Assembly: GCA_022605425.2 (NCBI GenBank)
Contig: JAKIMF020000004.1
Coordinates: 1,423,501 to 1,487,500 of the forward strand
Source of the DNA: Hamiltosporidium tvaerminnensis
Lineage: Eukaryota > Microsporidia > Dubosqiidae
Length of the DNA stretch: 64,000 bases
Reading direction: 5' to 3'
Both the position numbers and the translations under genes were made by a program. This document shows, in pieces, positions 22,158-32,227 of this stretch. The notes beneath the pieces were generated by a model. It was given only the letters and a program-made list of their open reading frames with translations. It was not told the origin of the DNA and did not search any database. The first letter of the stretch is position 1. Every line of letters starts with the position of its first letter.

Positions 22158-23504
22158 ATGACAGGTAATGATATTGTTGACAATCTGGTTCTGATTATTA
22201 TGCATGCTAGATCAATGAAACCTACGAGTTTTTTAACAAAAAAAGAATTAAATGCATTCATAAAATTTCACTATCCAAATATTTATAATATGACAAATTA
22301 TAATGAATATCTTAAAAAGGCGATAAAAACAACCAAGAATGTTCTTTTTGATACAAAAAGAAGATCCAAGGCGGTAAGAAAGGAAATTTTAAAGATGAAG
22401 AAACATAATGTGTTCTCAAGTCCAAGTGTTCAAAATGGTTGCCACCTAGATATAAATATAAAAGAGCAAAATGATGTGGAAGAACGTAAGATGAGAATAC
22501 GAAAAAAAATTAAAATGTATCGTGAAATAAAAAATCAAGGTACAAAATCACCAGTCAAACCTATAGATTCACATAGATACGATTCAATTACTCTGTCCAA
22601 GCAGTCTGAGAATACATACATGGACATTGAGGCTGCTTTAAAAACAAAGAATGAAATTCTAAAAGATTTTGTACCAAGTTATGATTCATCATGTAAATCA
22701 AAAAAGTTTAAAACACCATCAAATTGTGTATCGGATACTCAAAATGTCACTGTTCATAATAATAATTTTCCTAGAGATGGTGATTTCTCAGATTCGTTAA
22801 AAGAGATTATTTATTCAGATGATCCTAAATATATTTCACCAAGCGTATTGACAAATAATCCACCACAAATACCTCCTAAATATAATTTCCCTGTATTTTA
22901 TTTAAATGATGCATTTACTCGTACTACGGGTTCTCCTGAAAAGATTATTCAAGATATTCAACTCAGCGATAATGCAGATGAAAATAATATTTTATCTGAA
23001 ACACAATTATCATTTGATCAAAATGATCCTATTTTTAGTAGTTTGCTAAATAATCAACAAGAATGCATTGTTCCGAATAATTTGCAAAATAATCAACAAG
23101 AAAATATTATTTTTGACAATTTACAGTACAATCAATCAGAAAATATTGTTCAAAATAATTTTCAGAATGTTCAACCGGTAGATATAAGTTTAGATAATTC
23201 ACTTAATAAACATCAGGAAGGCCCATCAAATAATAATGTACAGAAATTTCCAAATGTAGATACACTCTTTAATAATATAAACAACGAAAAAGGATATCAA
23301 AACCATCATAATTTCCAAAAAATTCCACAAAACAACATAGCTCCCGGCGATGCGCAAAATAATCAAATACAAGATTCATTACCAGTTAATTCTGATTATA
23401 ATATTGTTTTCAACTCTCAAAGTCGCCCAACATCACCAAAGTACATTAATTTAAGCTACGGTGAGCTCAAAGAAAGATTTAAAAGAGAAAATAAATTTTT
23501 TTAA
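22158..23504 (+). CDS. Asn/Gln-rich protein with basic amino domain, unknown
   Basis: The 448-residue protein has two parts. Residues 1-90 form a compact basic region (LTKKELNAFIKFHYPN, then TKRRSKAVRKEILKMKKH) that could be a small helical DNA- or protein-binding domain. The rest is low-complexity, Asn/Gln/Ser-rich, with an imperfect repetition of about 17 residues around 295-360 (NNQQECIVPNNLQNNQQENI and variants). There is no signal peptide or membrane segment. The layout is typical of a transcription regulator or scaffolding protein, but no family is recognised. The start lacks a CCC triplet. An in-frame codon pattern over 1.3 kb without stops in such AT-rich DNA makes it a real gene. Confidence 0.75.
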   Translation: MTGNDIVDNLVLIIMHARSMKPTSFLTKKELNAFIKFHYPNIYNMTNYNEYLKKAIKTTKNVLFDTKRRSKAVRKEILKMKKHNVFSSPSVQNGCHLDINIKEQNDVEERKMRIRKKIKMYREIKNQGTKSPVKPIDSHRYDSITLSKQSENTYMDIEAALKTKNEILKDFVPSYDSSCKSKKFKTPSNCVSDTQNVTVHNNNFPRDGDFSDSLKEIIYSDDPKYISPSVLTNNPPQIPPKYNFPVFYLNDAFTRTTGSPEKIIQDIQLSDNADENNILSETQLSFDQNDPIFSSLLNNQQECIVPNNLQNNQQENIIFDNLQYNQSENIVQNNFQNVQPVDISLDNSLNKHQEGPSNNNVQKFPNVDTLFNNINNEKGYQNHHNFQKIPQNNIAPGDAQNNQIQDSLPVNSDYNIVFNSQSRPTSPKYINLSYGELKERFKRENKFF

Positions 23505-23669
23505 TTTATTTAATTTGTATAAGTCTTAAATTTTAAATGAGTATGAATAAAAAAAATATAAAATGTTTCTATAATTTTAGTTATAAAATGTATTTCTTAC
23601 CTAAAATCATTTTTAAAATAATCTTAGAACAATGAATTAAATTCTTAAAATATTATTTATTAAATATTA

Positions 23670-24375
23670 CAATTTTTTATTTCAGGCCAACGTTTTATAT
23701 TTTTTTCATGGCATTAAGGAATTTATAGGTGTAACAACATAACTGAACATTCACTAGTTCATTGGTATCCTTATGCTACCTATATCTCAAACATTTTTAT
23801 CTAAAATATACCCAAACCAATTTAATACAAAAAAATGTTGCCCAGTGTTAATGATTATCTGTTAATTGATGAGTGATTGTTTTTCGGAACCTACTTTAAG
23901 CACACTTAAATTCAGAAGCTTTCCCATTTGCGTCATCCTTAAAAAAAGCATATACTTCTAATTAAGATAAATTTTCGAAAATATCAGAGTCTAATAAAAC
24001 ATTACAGTTTTATAAGCAGCAGTTATAACATATACTTAGGCTTCCTGGGTTTCTGAAGAGCATTTTTTTAATATCTCATGGCTTCAAGTTTCCTAAACCA
24101 ACTCAGAAAGGCCAGCTCTCTATACTTTAGCGCGGTAATTACCCACCTGTTCCATCATAGGTTCAAAAAGGTTAACAAACCGCACACACAAAGTTTATGG
24201 AATATTTTTAATGTTTTTGTAGACCTTCCTCTATTTATACAAACTCTCACTGATAAACCTAAAATATAGCATGTTTCACTATCCAGCAAAAGTACAAACA
24301 ATAATTTTCACACCATTTTCAGATACTAATTGCCAAGCAGATAGTTTTTAACTCATTTAATTCCTCTTATCGTTC
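23670..24375 (-). repeat. 730-bp retroposon family, ancient fifth copy
   Basis: Read on the minus strand, this stretch aligns along its whole length with the retroposon family but at low identity. It shows a tail block (GGCCAACGTTTTATATTTTT ~ GGCAAGTGTTATATTTG), a TAACGCAGTTCTAGG counterpart near 23715, a CTTCTAGCTAAGATATATTT counterpart near 23955, and GCGCTAAGTCTTCTAACCC and AGGCTAGGTTTCC counterparts near 24080-24120. At the 5' end it reads AATTGCCAAGCAGATAGTTT near 24330. Small frames inside it are incidental. It is much older than copies B-D. Confidence 0.7.
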
Positions 24376-24817
24376 TCTATATAAAATCCTATGCAGCTAT
24401 AGTTTATTTGACGAATCCCTGTAAGTGTTTTTAATATATAAAAATATGGCTCTAAAATATGAAAATATCACTTACAACTACAAAATATATAGATTAGAAT
24501 TTAAATAGACATAAAATCTAAACCTAAAAATAAAGATAATATATGATGTGCAAACAAATAATCTAAATTTTTTTTTAGAAGAAAAATCAATTTTACTTTT
24601 CTAAACACCATAGATCAAAGAAAAATAAATTTGAAATCTTAGCAAAAGCTACAAAAGCGCATGTTAATAATAAAAAAGCACCATAGATTAGAGAAAATTT
24701 ATGTGAAAGCTTAAAAAAACCTACAAAAGCACATATTAATAATAAATAATAACAGATATTGAAAATAAGTATATTTAAGAAATCCAAAGAAAATAAATAC
24801 TCAGTATCTTTTTTAAT
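24376..24817. other. Intergenic between two old repeat copies
   Basis: This AT-rich stretch includes a short imperfect repetition around 24593-24760 (CACCATAGATxAxAGAxAAA and CTACAAAAGCxCATxTTAAT, twice, about 70 bases apart). I see no gene. Confidence 0.5.
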
Positions 24818-25060
24818 GAATATTCAGTCACTCATCCTCGGCACTACAACTCTACATAATAAGCCTTGGCTTCCCTCAGTGATGTCTCTCACCAGTCTTT
24901 TTCTAGTATTTTGTTTAGTTCTTTGGGTTTCGTACAAGGTGGTTTTCAAGGGTAGGTTGCTAGCCTTATGCCTAATCTGTCATGCCAGTCTCTTTTAAGT
25001 CCACCCACTCTTATGATAAACAGGGAATACTTTAAGCAAATTCTACTCCCGGAATAGAGG
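24818..25060 (-). repeat. 240-bp second repeat family, copy G (diverged)
   Basis: On the minus strand it aligns with the copies at 30236 and 37192. It shows GCAAATTCTACTCCCGG at the family's 5' end, CCCTGTTTATCATAAGAG for the family's CCCTGCTTGTCGTAAGAG, a shared ACCACCTTGTxxGAAACCC block, and the tail GTAGTGCCGAGGATGAGTGA. It is the most diverged of the three copies. Confidence 0.75.
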
Positions 25061-26003
25061 AGTGGAATACGTGGACATTGTTTAAAAAATAGTTACAAAT
25101 CGATAATACTTTCATCTTAAATTTAAATTGGTTTTTAAATAAAAGAATCATACCAGTGATATAAATTCAAATACTAATATTGCAAAAATATTTATGAATA
25201 ATCAACAAAAACCCAAATTATAGATATTTTATACTATCTTACAAGACATATTACAATAATAGAGCGTAACATATTATACAAGGATATTAATAATATTTCT
25301 CATGTTTACAAATAAAATATAGAATAATAAATTGATACCATAGAAGTCAAATAGAATTTGAATTCCAGTATAATGCAACTCTTATTTATAATAGATTAAA
25401 CGTAACAAAGATTTTAAACTAGAGATCATATTCCCACTAAATTATACTCCGTAATTTTCTTTTTTTTATCTAGATTACTTTTGTTTACATATATGTAATT
25501 TATAAATATAAAATTTCTAAGCACACGAATATATTCATATAATTTACCAAATATATAATTTAATTTATCACATATAAAACCGATAAATTAAATACCTGAT
25601 ATCACATAAATTTTACAATGACAGCATTTTAGAAAAAATCAAGTTTTATTTTGTAAAAATATATTTATTTAAAATATATAATTCTTATCTAGAGTTATAA
25701 GAAAACATATAAAAATGGTAAAAATATTTTAACCCAGAATTTTATTAAATAAAATTATAAATTTATTTAAAAGCAAATGATGCATGAATCTTATAACAAA
25801 TACAATGCTTTACTTTCCACTAGACTTTAAATTTATCCATAAACATGCTCTTTTTGAAACATAATTGTATCAGAAGAAATTAAAATCAAGTAGAGTATAG
25901 TTTTGTAGTTATTTACATTCCATTATGATTTTTTTTATATTATTTACAGTTCTCTATCAGATAATAGTAAATTCTCTTTTAATTATTTTTTTTTTCTCAA
26001 ATT
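25061..26003. other. Intergenic, AT-rich, nothing recognised
   Basis: This spacer upstream of the poly-T array has no frame, repeat or RNA-like structure that I can support. Confidence 0.55.
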
Positions 26004-26135
26004 ACCACCCTTTTTTTACTTTTACGAAACTTTTTTTAATTTTAAGAACTTTTTTTACTTTTAGAAACTTTTTTTAATTTTAGAAACTTTTTTTAATTTT
26101 AAGAACTTTTTTTAATTTTAAGAACTTTTTTTAGA
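26004..26135. repeat. 19-bp T-rich tandem repeat, about 6.5 units
   Basis: The unit CTTTTTTTAATTTTAAGAA is repeated head to tail with small variations (AATTTT or ACTTTT; AAGAA or AGAAA). The array is simple and T-rich on the plus strand. Confidence 0.85.
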
Positions 26136-26503
26136 ATCCGTTTTAAATCTTTTATTTTCTTAAAATAAGTTATTATTGGTAAATTAGAAATTTTTTTTCT
26201 AATTAGATTGACTATAATTATACGAATATTAATAAAAAATTATTTTTCTATTGTTTAGTTCAAGTAATAAGAACTTAAATTCCTTAAACCAAAATATAAT
26301 TTCTCCAACTTTTTTATTAAAACTTCTTTAAATGCTTATTATTTCTAAAATAGACAAATTAAGAATTTAAAAATAAATGAAGAACATAAATAAACAAAAT
26401 TTAAATGAAAAAAAAACAGAAAATTAAAAAATTAAAGTGGTGAGAAACTGTAGTAAATAGAAATTATAAAACAGAAAAATTTTAATTATTTTTCATACAA
26501 TTT
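26136..26503. other. Intergenic spacer between two tandem arrays
   Basis: AT-rich; I see no gene or repeat in it. Confidence 0.5.
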
Positions 26504-26735
26504 AAATCCAAACAAGGAAAACAGTAATAAAGAATTATAAACATATGAAAGATTATAGAGATTATTAACCAATAAAATAAATCCAAACAAGGAGAAACAG
26601 TAATAAAGAATTGTAGAATATATGAAAGTATAGAGATTATTAACCAATAAAATAAATCCAAACGAGGAGAAACAGTAGTAAAGAATTGTAGAATATAAAA
26701 TTTAATCATTTCTAACCAATAAAATAAATCTAAGT
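26504..26735. repeat. Tandem minisatellite, 75-bp unit, upstream of MADS-box gene
   Basis: Three units start at 26504, 26579 and 26654 with exact 75-bp spacing, plus a partial fourth near 26727. Shared blocks are AAATCCAAACAAGGA, CAGTAATAAAGAATT and TTAACCAATAAAATAAAT. The array ends about 320 bases before the MADS-box start codon. An open frame through it on the minus strand is only a by-product of the repeats. Confidence 0.9.
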
Positions 26736-27057
26736 GATTTCTGATTTACCAAAATAAATACTTTTTCCCTTGTAAAAAATATCATAATCTCCTTTAATAG
26801 AAACAATTACTATTAAACAAATTAAAAGAAATATAAAATTAAATTTAAACCAATCATTTTTTCAAATTATTCAAAAAAACAGTTAATTAATAAAAGAATA
26901 GATTTATCTAAAAATAGCAAAAAGGATAAATTAAAAAAAAAATGTAAATAAATAACATAGTAAACTAACACTCGTAATCACAGATTATAACACCCTTTAA
27001 AAACCAATAAAAACATTTTTCTTTTCCTTTTTTAGAAATTAAACGGACAACCCTCAA
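26736..27057. promoter_or_regulatory. Upstream region of MADS-box gene with CCC start signal
   Basis: This AT-rich 320-base leader region ends ACAACCCTCAA just before the ATG. The CCC at 27051-27053 is the start-proximal signal seen at many genes here. I cannot identify an upstream TATA-like element with confidence in such AT-rich DNA. Confidence 0.5.
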
Positions 27058-27771
27058 ATGACAGATAGAAAAAAGAAAATACCAAGACGAGATAATGAGG
27101 ATAATCAATATCATCAAGAAGGACAGCCACCATACAAGATTATGGATGAAGATATTCCACGTCACCACTATCCAGAATATATGGATGGATATCAAGAAAA
27201 CATACCAGAGAACTATCATTATAGAAGATACAATTATGGATTTGAGCAAAGACCGTACAGACAAGATTTAGAAAGGTTTCAATCGCCATATCCAGAATAT
27301 TATAACCCACCACCATATAGAAAGGGCGGTATGGTTTCCGCACCACCCGAATCAAAAGAATCTTCTTCTTCAGATTCTGATACAGACACAAAAAAGAGAA
27401 AAACGGGAAGAAAGAAAATTAATATGGCATACATCGAAGGAAAGAATAAAAGAAGTGTTACGTTTAGTAAAAGAAAGAAAGGAATTATGAAAAAAGCATA
27501 TGAATTAAATGTACTAACAGGAACACAAATACTACTTCTTGTTGCAAGTGAAAGTGGACATGTTTATACCTTTGCTACTTCTAAGTTACGTCCAATCATT
27601 TCTAAACATGAAAATCTTATTCAACAGTGTTTAAATGCACCCAACACACCTGAAACAAACAATTATGACATTAAAAATGAAGATGTACCTTATGAAAAAG
27701 AAGATTATTATAAAGACAATTATTACAATCAAGGATATGATTATTATAACGGATTTGAAGGTAAAAACTAA
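27058..27771 (+). CDS. MADS-box transcription factor, SRF/Mcm1 type
   Basis: The 237-residue protein has a Tyr/Pro/Arg-rich, low-complexity amino half (residues ~15-90, many PEYY and YRR repeats), a Ser/Asp stretch, and a MADS domain at ~117-175. RKKINMAYIEGKNKR and VTFSKRKKGIMKKAYELNV are the DNA-contacting helix; LTGTQILLLVASESGHVYTF forms the dimer sheet. The SAM-type extension continues to LIQQCLNAPNTPE, which closely parallels LIQACLNAPDDEE of yeast Mcm1. This identifies the Mcm1/SRF class that binds CC(A/T)6GG boxes as a dimer with cofactors. The Tyr-rich amino extension is not part of the family. CCC lies 5 bases before the ATG. Neighbours do not reveal targets. Confidence 0.93.
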   Translation: MTDRKKKIPRRDNEDNQYHQEGQPPYKIMDEDIPRHHYPEYMDGYQENIPENYHYRRYNYGFEQRPYRQDLERFQSPYPEYYNPPPYRKGGMVSAPPESKESSSSDSDTDTKKRKTGRKKINMAYIEGKNKRSVTFSKRKKGIMKKAYELNVLTGTQILLLVASESGHVYTFATSKLRPIISKHENLIQQCLNAPNTPETNNYDIKNEDVPYEKEDYYKDNYYNQGYDYYNGFEGKN

Positions 27772-28407
27772 ATAAAGATTTTATATTTTAAAATTCCTAT
27801 TTAAATCTTCTATTTATATTAATTAGTAAATATATTTATTCATAAATAAGAAAAGATGGTAGTACAAAAGATAGAAGAAAATGTATATAACTATAAAAAT
27901 AGTTATAACAAATATACCATATTAAATATAAATACTTGTAAAACTTTTAAATTTAATTATGTAAGCTTTTTGTAACAAATTTTGTTGTAATAACTTCTTT
28001 TTTTACTTTAAATAAATAAATTTCTAAGTAATATGATTTTTGATTAGATTTACATTCAAAGTGACATTTTTTTTAGAAATCAATTAGTCTTTTTATAGTA
28101 ATATGTTAATTATATTATAAAAATTAATATGACAGGTTATAATATTAGAATTTGTTATTGAAATAAAAAAGGTAAATTATTTTTTTTTTGGACATGCTCA
28201 ATGGATTTGTCATTTATGGTATATAAATTACAGTCTTGGTGTAAGAAATATAACTTAAATATTTTATAAATTTGTAAATATAATATTTAGAATAATTAAA
28301 TGCTTACTTATTTAATGGCACTACGGTTCATCAAGAGTTCTAGACCTATTTTACCAATAACTTCCATCGAGTAAGTAATTAAAAATATTTTTATGTATTT
28401 AGAGAAA
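27772..28407. other. Intergenic, nothing recognised except a target duplication at its end
   Basis: AT-rich. The last bases (28394-28407, TGTATTTAGAGAAA) are one half of the target-site duplication of retroposon copy B. Confidence 0.55.
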
Positions 28408-29140
28408 GTGGAGGGAGGATAACCGCATAAAAAACTTTCTGCTTGGCAATGAGTGTGTGAAACTGGTGTGAGATCATTGTTTGGATTTTTGGTGGGACCC
28501 AAACCACACTACATCTTCGGTTGTTCTTTGGGAGTTGTTATGAGGAGGAGAGGTCTAACAAATGGAGAAACTTTTTCTACAAATTCATTTGTAGTTTTTT
28601 ACGTAACTAGATTACAGACCGCAGCTTAATATGTAGGGAATTGCCATGTAAAATCATGGAAACCTAGCCTTGTTCACTCGGGTTAGAAGACTTAGCGCCT
28701 GGGAGATATAAAAATAAAAACCCTTAAAAGCCGGGAGAGCTAAGTAGCAGGTTATACCTGTTGGTATGACATTGCACTGTCTAGGTGGACCCCATGTAAT
28801 TCTCTGAAATATATCTTAGCTAGAAGTTTATTGGGTTCAGAAAGTGTAGAGTAAGTGGGAATGCTGCATAGTCTTGGGGGAGCCCAGGGGGGCTTCGGCC
28901 TTCGATCACACACCATGCAACGGACATTAATGAACTCTGGGCAACTGCTTCACCTATTAATTAGGTTCTACACACCTGTTAGATGAAAGGCTTTGGGACG
29001 TAGGTATCGCAGGGGGTACCGATGGAGTCTGGGGTAGCAGTTATTTATGTTAAAACTAGAACTGCGTTAATGTCATGAAAAAAAATATAACACTTGCCAC
29101 TATTTTAAAAAGATGTGATACTTTTAAACAAAAAATTATT
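28408..29140 (+). repeat. 730-bp retroposon family, copy B
   Basis: This full-length copy runs from GTGGAGGGAGGATAACC to the conserved tail ATGTGATACTTTTAAA. It is flanked by a 14-base duplication with one mismatch, TGTATTTAGAGAAA (28394-28407) and TGTATTTAGAAAAA (29141-29154). The hairpin GGCTTCGGCC is intact near 28893. An inner CAGGTTATACCTG hairpin (28750-28762) and the block GTGTAGAGTAAGTGGGA are shared with the other copies. Confidence 0.88.
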
Positions 29141-30235
29141 TGTATTTAGAAAAAATGAAATGTTTTAAATACATTTAAGGTAATAAAATGTTTGAAATTT
29201 TTATTTAAATTAACAGTAGATTTAAGTTATTATAATTTTATAAGAAATTATAACCCTATTAAAAGATTGTGGTTCAAGAGGTAGAAGGAAATTCATAAAA
29301 TTGTAATAAAAAAGTTTTAACCCAGAGTTATATTTAATATAATAACACCAGTATATAAAACAATCTAATTTCTATAGAATCGTGCATTTCTATTGATAAA
29401 TAACGTAATTTATAATTTTAGTAGTTAGATTTTTAATTACCCCAAGATAAAAAAATGTAGAATGTAACAAAAAAAAGAAATTAGAAATAGAAAAACATTA
29501 AACAGATTAACTTTTAACAAAGTGAAACCTGTTTAAGTTTCTTTGAATAAATAAACATCAATTAAGATTCTATTTGTACAAAAATGGAATTGTGGAATTT
29601 TAGGCTACATTTAGGCTTTTCTATTTGTAAGATAAGACAAAAATATAAAATTAAAGATACTATAATCTATACAGAATCATATAAATTTATTAATCAATTC
29701 TATCGATATTTATTTCATTATTTTTTAGTTACATTTTGTATCATTTCTATGATTCAATTTTTTGAATCTTTTTATAAAATGATACTTTGGTGTTAATGAA
29801 GAACAAGGTACATTTACAAACAGTATGTAAATACTTTGTAATTTCTTTGAATCGAAATTAAAAGGTGTCTGCACAGTTTTAAATTCATGTGAGCACATAT
29901 TATTGCCCTCTTGGAATGCCAAGAAAAATGTGCAGAAATTCCATCTTGAAGAGCAGCAACCTAAAGGTAAATTATGTTAATAAAACCCATCTGCAACTAA
30001 AAAAAGGTTCCTTCTCGTAAAATATAAGAAAGAAGATAATATATTTCCAAGATATATTTGAAAATCCTTAACTAGTAAATTTAAATAAAAAAATAGAAAA
30101 CTATATTCAAAGTTATATAATGTTAGAAATAATGTGATAAGATGTATTGGTGATTTTGCAAGTTACTTAACAATAAAAATATTCATCCACAAGATGAAGC
30201 AAGTATCTGTTATATTTAAAATAGAAACTTCCTCA
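29141..30235. other. Intergenic, no supported gene
   Basis: The region is AT-rich. A 70-codon frame at 29584-29796 has no start signal or recognisable features, so I do not call it. The remainder shows nothing I can name. Confidence 0.5.
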
Positions 30236-30467
30236 GCATGCCGGTAACAGAATTGGCTTGGAGTATTCTCTGCTTGTCGTAAGAGGCGACTAAAAAAGAC
30301 TGATCTTCGATGTTAGGGTTGGGCGTAGGGCTAACAATCCACCATTTAAAACTACCTTGTTACGAAACCCGATAAGTAACAAACCCAATTGAAAGACCGG
30401 TGGGCGGTATTACTAAGGGAGGCCAAGGCTCGCACAGGGCTGTAGTGCCAAGGATATATGAATGAAT
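30236..30467 (+). repeat. 240-bp second repeat family, copy E
   Basis: It starts GCATGCCGGTAACAGAATTG, contains CTGCTTGTCGTAAGAGGCGA (with its GTCG...CGAC hairpin) and ACCTTGTTACGAAACCCGAT, and ends GTAGTGCCAAGGATATATGAATGAA. It is distinctly G/C-richer than its flanks and shares its layout with the copies at 37192 and, on the other strand, 24818. It has no coding capacity. Confidence 0.85.
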
Positions 30468-31465
30468 TCAAAATGGAAACATATTGAACAACACACTACG
30501 GGGGTTTTAGCAGTGTATTCGATTTGGTATTGCATGGAAATTTGCAACAAAACGTGAAAAAATTTTTGGATTTTACTATATCAGACGATATAGTGAATTT
30601 CCCAGTATAAACATATAAAATTTTAACTAAATTTAACTTTACAAACGATTAGAAGTCACACTGTTCCATAAATTTCTCGAAATATGTTGTAAAATAAGAG
30701 TGAACTTTGAATAAAAATAATTGTATAAATTTGAAATTTAAGACCCTGCATATTTGCTTTATAACGGAACTAAACAAAATAACGAGGGGTGAAATAAACA
30801 TAACAAGTCGAAATTCCCTTTTAATTTTTGAATTCGAAAAATTTAGAAAGTATTACTTATTAAAAATTAATTAAATCTTATCTATAAAAGCGGCTTCAAA
30901 TCACAGCTTATAAAATTACTTGGGACGGTATTGTGACAAAATAACATTAAACATATTTAAAAAAATTTCAAATATCCAAAAATGTAGAGGCATATATACA
31001 AAATCAATAAAATACAGAACAAAAGTTGGAGAAATATCATTTCTTCAACAAAAATAAAACTGATTCAGACCAAACTCCTAAAGAGATTAAAAAGCATAAA
31101 TTGGTTTCATATAATGAACCGAAATGCACAAAATCAATACTCTTATAATAGAAACAAGTACTGAGTAATCATTTTTTTAAACAATTAGAAAAAAGTATTA
31201 TATCGTTTATTAAAGCCAACACATTGAAAAAAATGACAATAAATATTGATGAAATGTATAATTTAAAGTTAGATGTCATGGTTGTAAAAATTATGAAAGA
31301 AAATATATCAAAGATTGTAAAATATATTTTTTTTAATTTAAATTTTTATCGATAAAGTATCTTTTTAATTTAAACATAAATGAATTTATTTAATAAAATT
31401 TTGGGTTAACAAATTTTTCTCTTTTCTAAATAATTCTTTCCATCATTTCAACCACTTCTATTTCT
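30468..31465. other. Intergenic downstream of repeat copy E
   Basis: This stretch holds a perfect 8-bp hairpin, ACTATATC-AGAC-GATATAGT (30575-30594), of unknown meaning. It may belong to sequence carried with the repeat. Otherwise AT-rich, with no gene seen. Confidence 0.5.
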
Positions 31466-31613
31466 TACTCCAACTCCAACTCTTCATTTGTATTAGTTGA
31501 TGGTTCCTTTGCTGTGGTTATACCATCCAAAATAAGGGGTAAAATATTTTTTGTATTTTCCGTTTTAACATCATCTTCCGCGTTGTCTACTTGAACATAA
31601 ATGAATAATATTT
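31466..31613 (-). pseudogene. Possible small coding fragment without a start codon
   Basis: A minus-strand frame of about 48 codons reads VQVDNAEDDVKTENTKNILP, then PLILDGITTAKEPS and an acidic end ELELE, followed by a stop. The composition is protein-like, but no in-frame ATG exists before the upstream stop. It could be the last exon or a remnant of a decayed gene. I do not recognise it. Confidence 0.3.
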
Positions 31614-31813
31614 ATTTCTTTTTAAATAAAACACTTTATACGAAATTAATATTTTTAGGTGTTATAAATAAGTCTTATAAGAATTAAAATTTCATTTTCT
31701 TTCTTTAAACGATTAAATACTTTATATAATCAATTATTTTACGATTTAAAAAATTTTATTTCTTAATTATTTTAAAATTGAATTAAAAGTTTTAGAATAT
31801 ACCCTACAAATTA

Positions 31814-32227
31814 ATGATATTGATTTATTTATGTTTAATTTTTAGTAGCAGTGTTGAGTTGAAGCGAAAAAGAAGTAATGAATTTGATTGTAAACAGATT
31901 GTTTCTAAAAAGGTAAAAACCGATGACAAACCTTTTGTACCTAACGAATCTAACGGTCAATCTTATAATATGGATGAGAATGGAGCACCTCATGATACAG
32001 AAGAAATCAAAATTAAAGCAGGAACAAGCTATCAAATGGATAATGAAGAAGGGTTGAGATTTGATTCCTCAGAATCATCTTTTTCTAATGATAGTTATAC
32101 AAAAGCAGATACAATATCTATGGATTCAGCATCAGAATCTGAAAAAATTTTTGACGAATTTAATAATGAATCAGAAAAGGTACTATCTAATCTACAGGGT
32201 TGTAGCTATGAAAACTTCAATAGTTAA
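31814..32227 (+). CDS. Small acidic protein with possible signal peptide, unknown
   Basis: The 137-residue product has a hydrophobic start (MILIYLCLIFSSSV) that could be a signal peptide. A charged, Ser/Glu/Asp/Asn-rich chain follows (KRKRSNEFD, then DSSESSFSNDSYTKAD and SASESEKIFDEF) with no predicted fold. CCC at 31802-31804 lies 9 bases before the ATG and supports the start. The KRKR stretch after the hydrophobic start might instead be a nuclear signal if translation begins later, but there is no good internal start nearby. No family is recognised. Confidence 0.55.
   Translation: MILIYLCLIFSSSVELKRKRSNEFDCKQIVSKKVKTDDKPFVPNESNGQSYNMDENGAPHDTEEIKIKAGTSYQMDNEEGLRFDSSESSFSNDSYTKADTISMDSASESEKIFDEFNNESEKVLSNLQGCSYENFNS

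Noticed and set aside
26482-26709. 75-codon hydrophobic frame with an internal repeat
   Set aside because: It only reflects the 75-bp minisatellite read on the other strand. The unit length is a multiple of three, which keeps the frame open.
29584-29796. 70-codon frame after retroposon copy B
   Set aside because: Composition is what T-rich DNA gives by chance, with no signal at the start.
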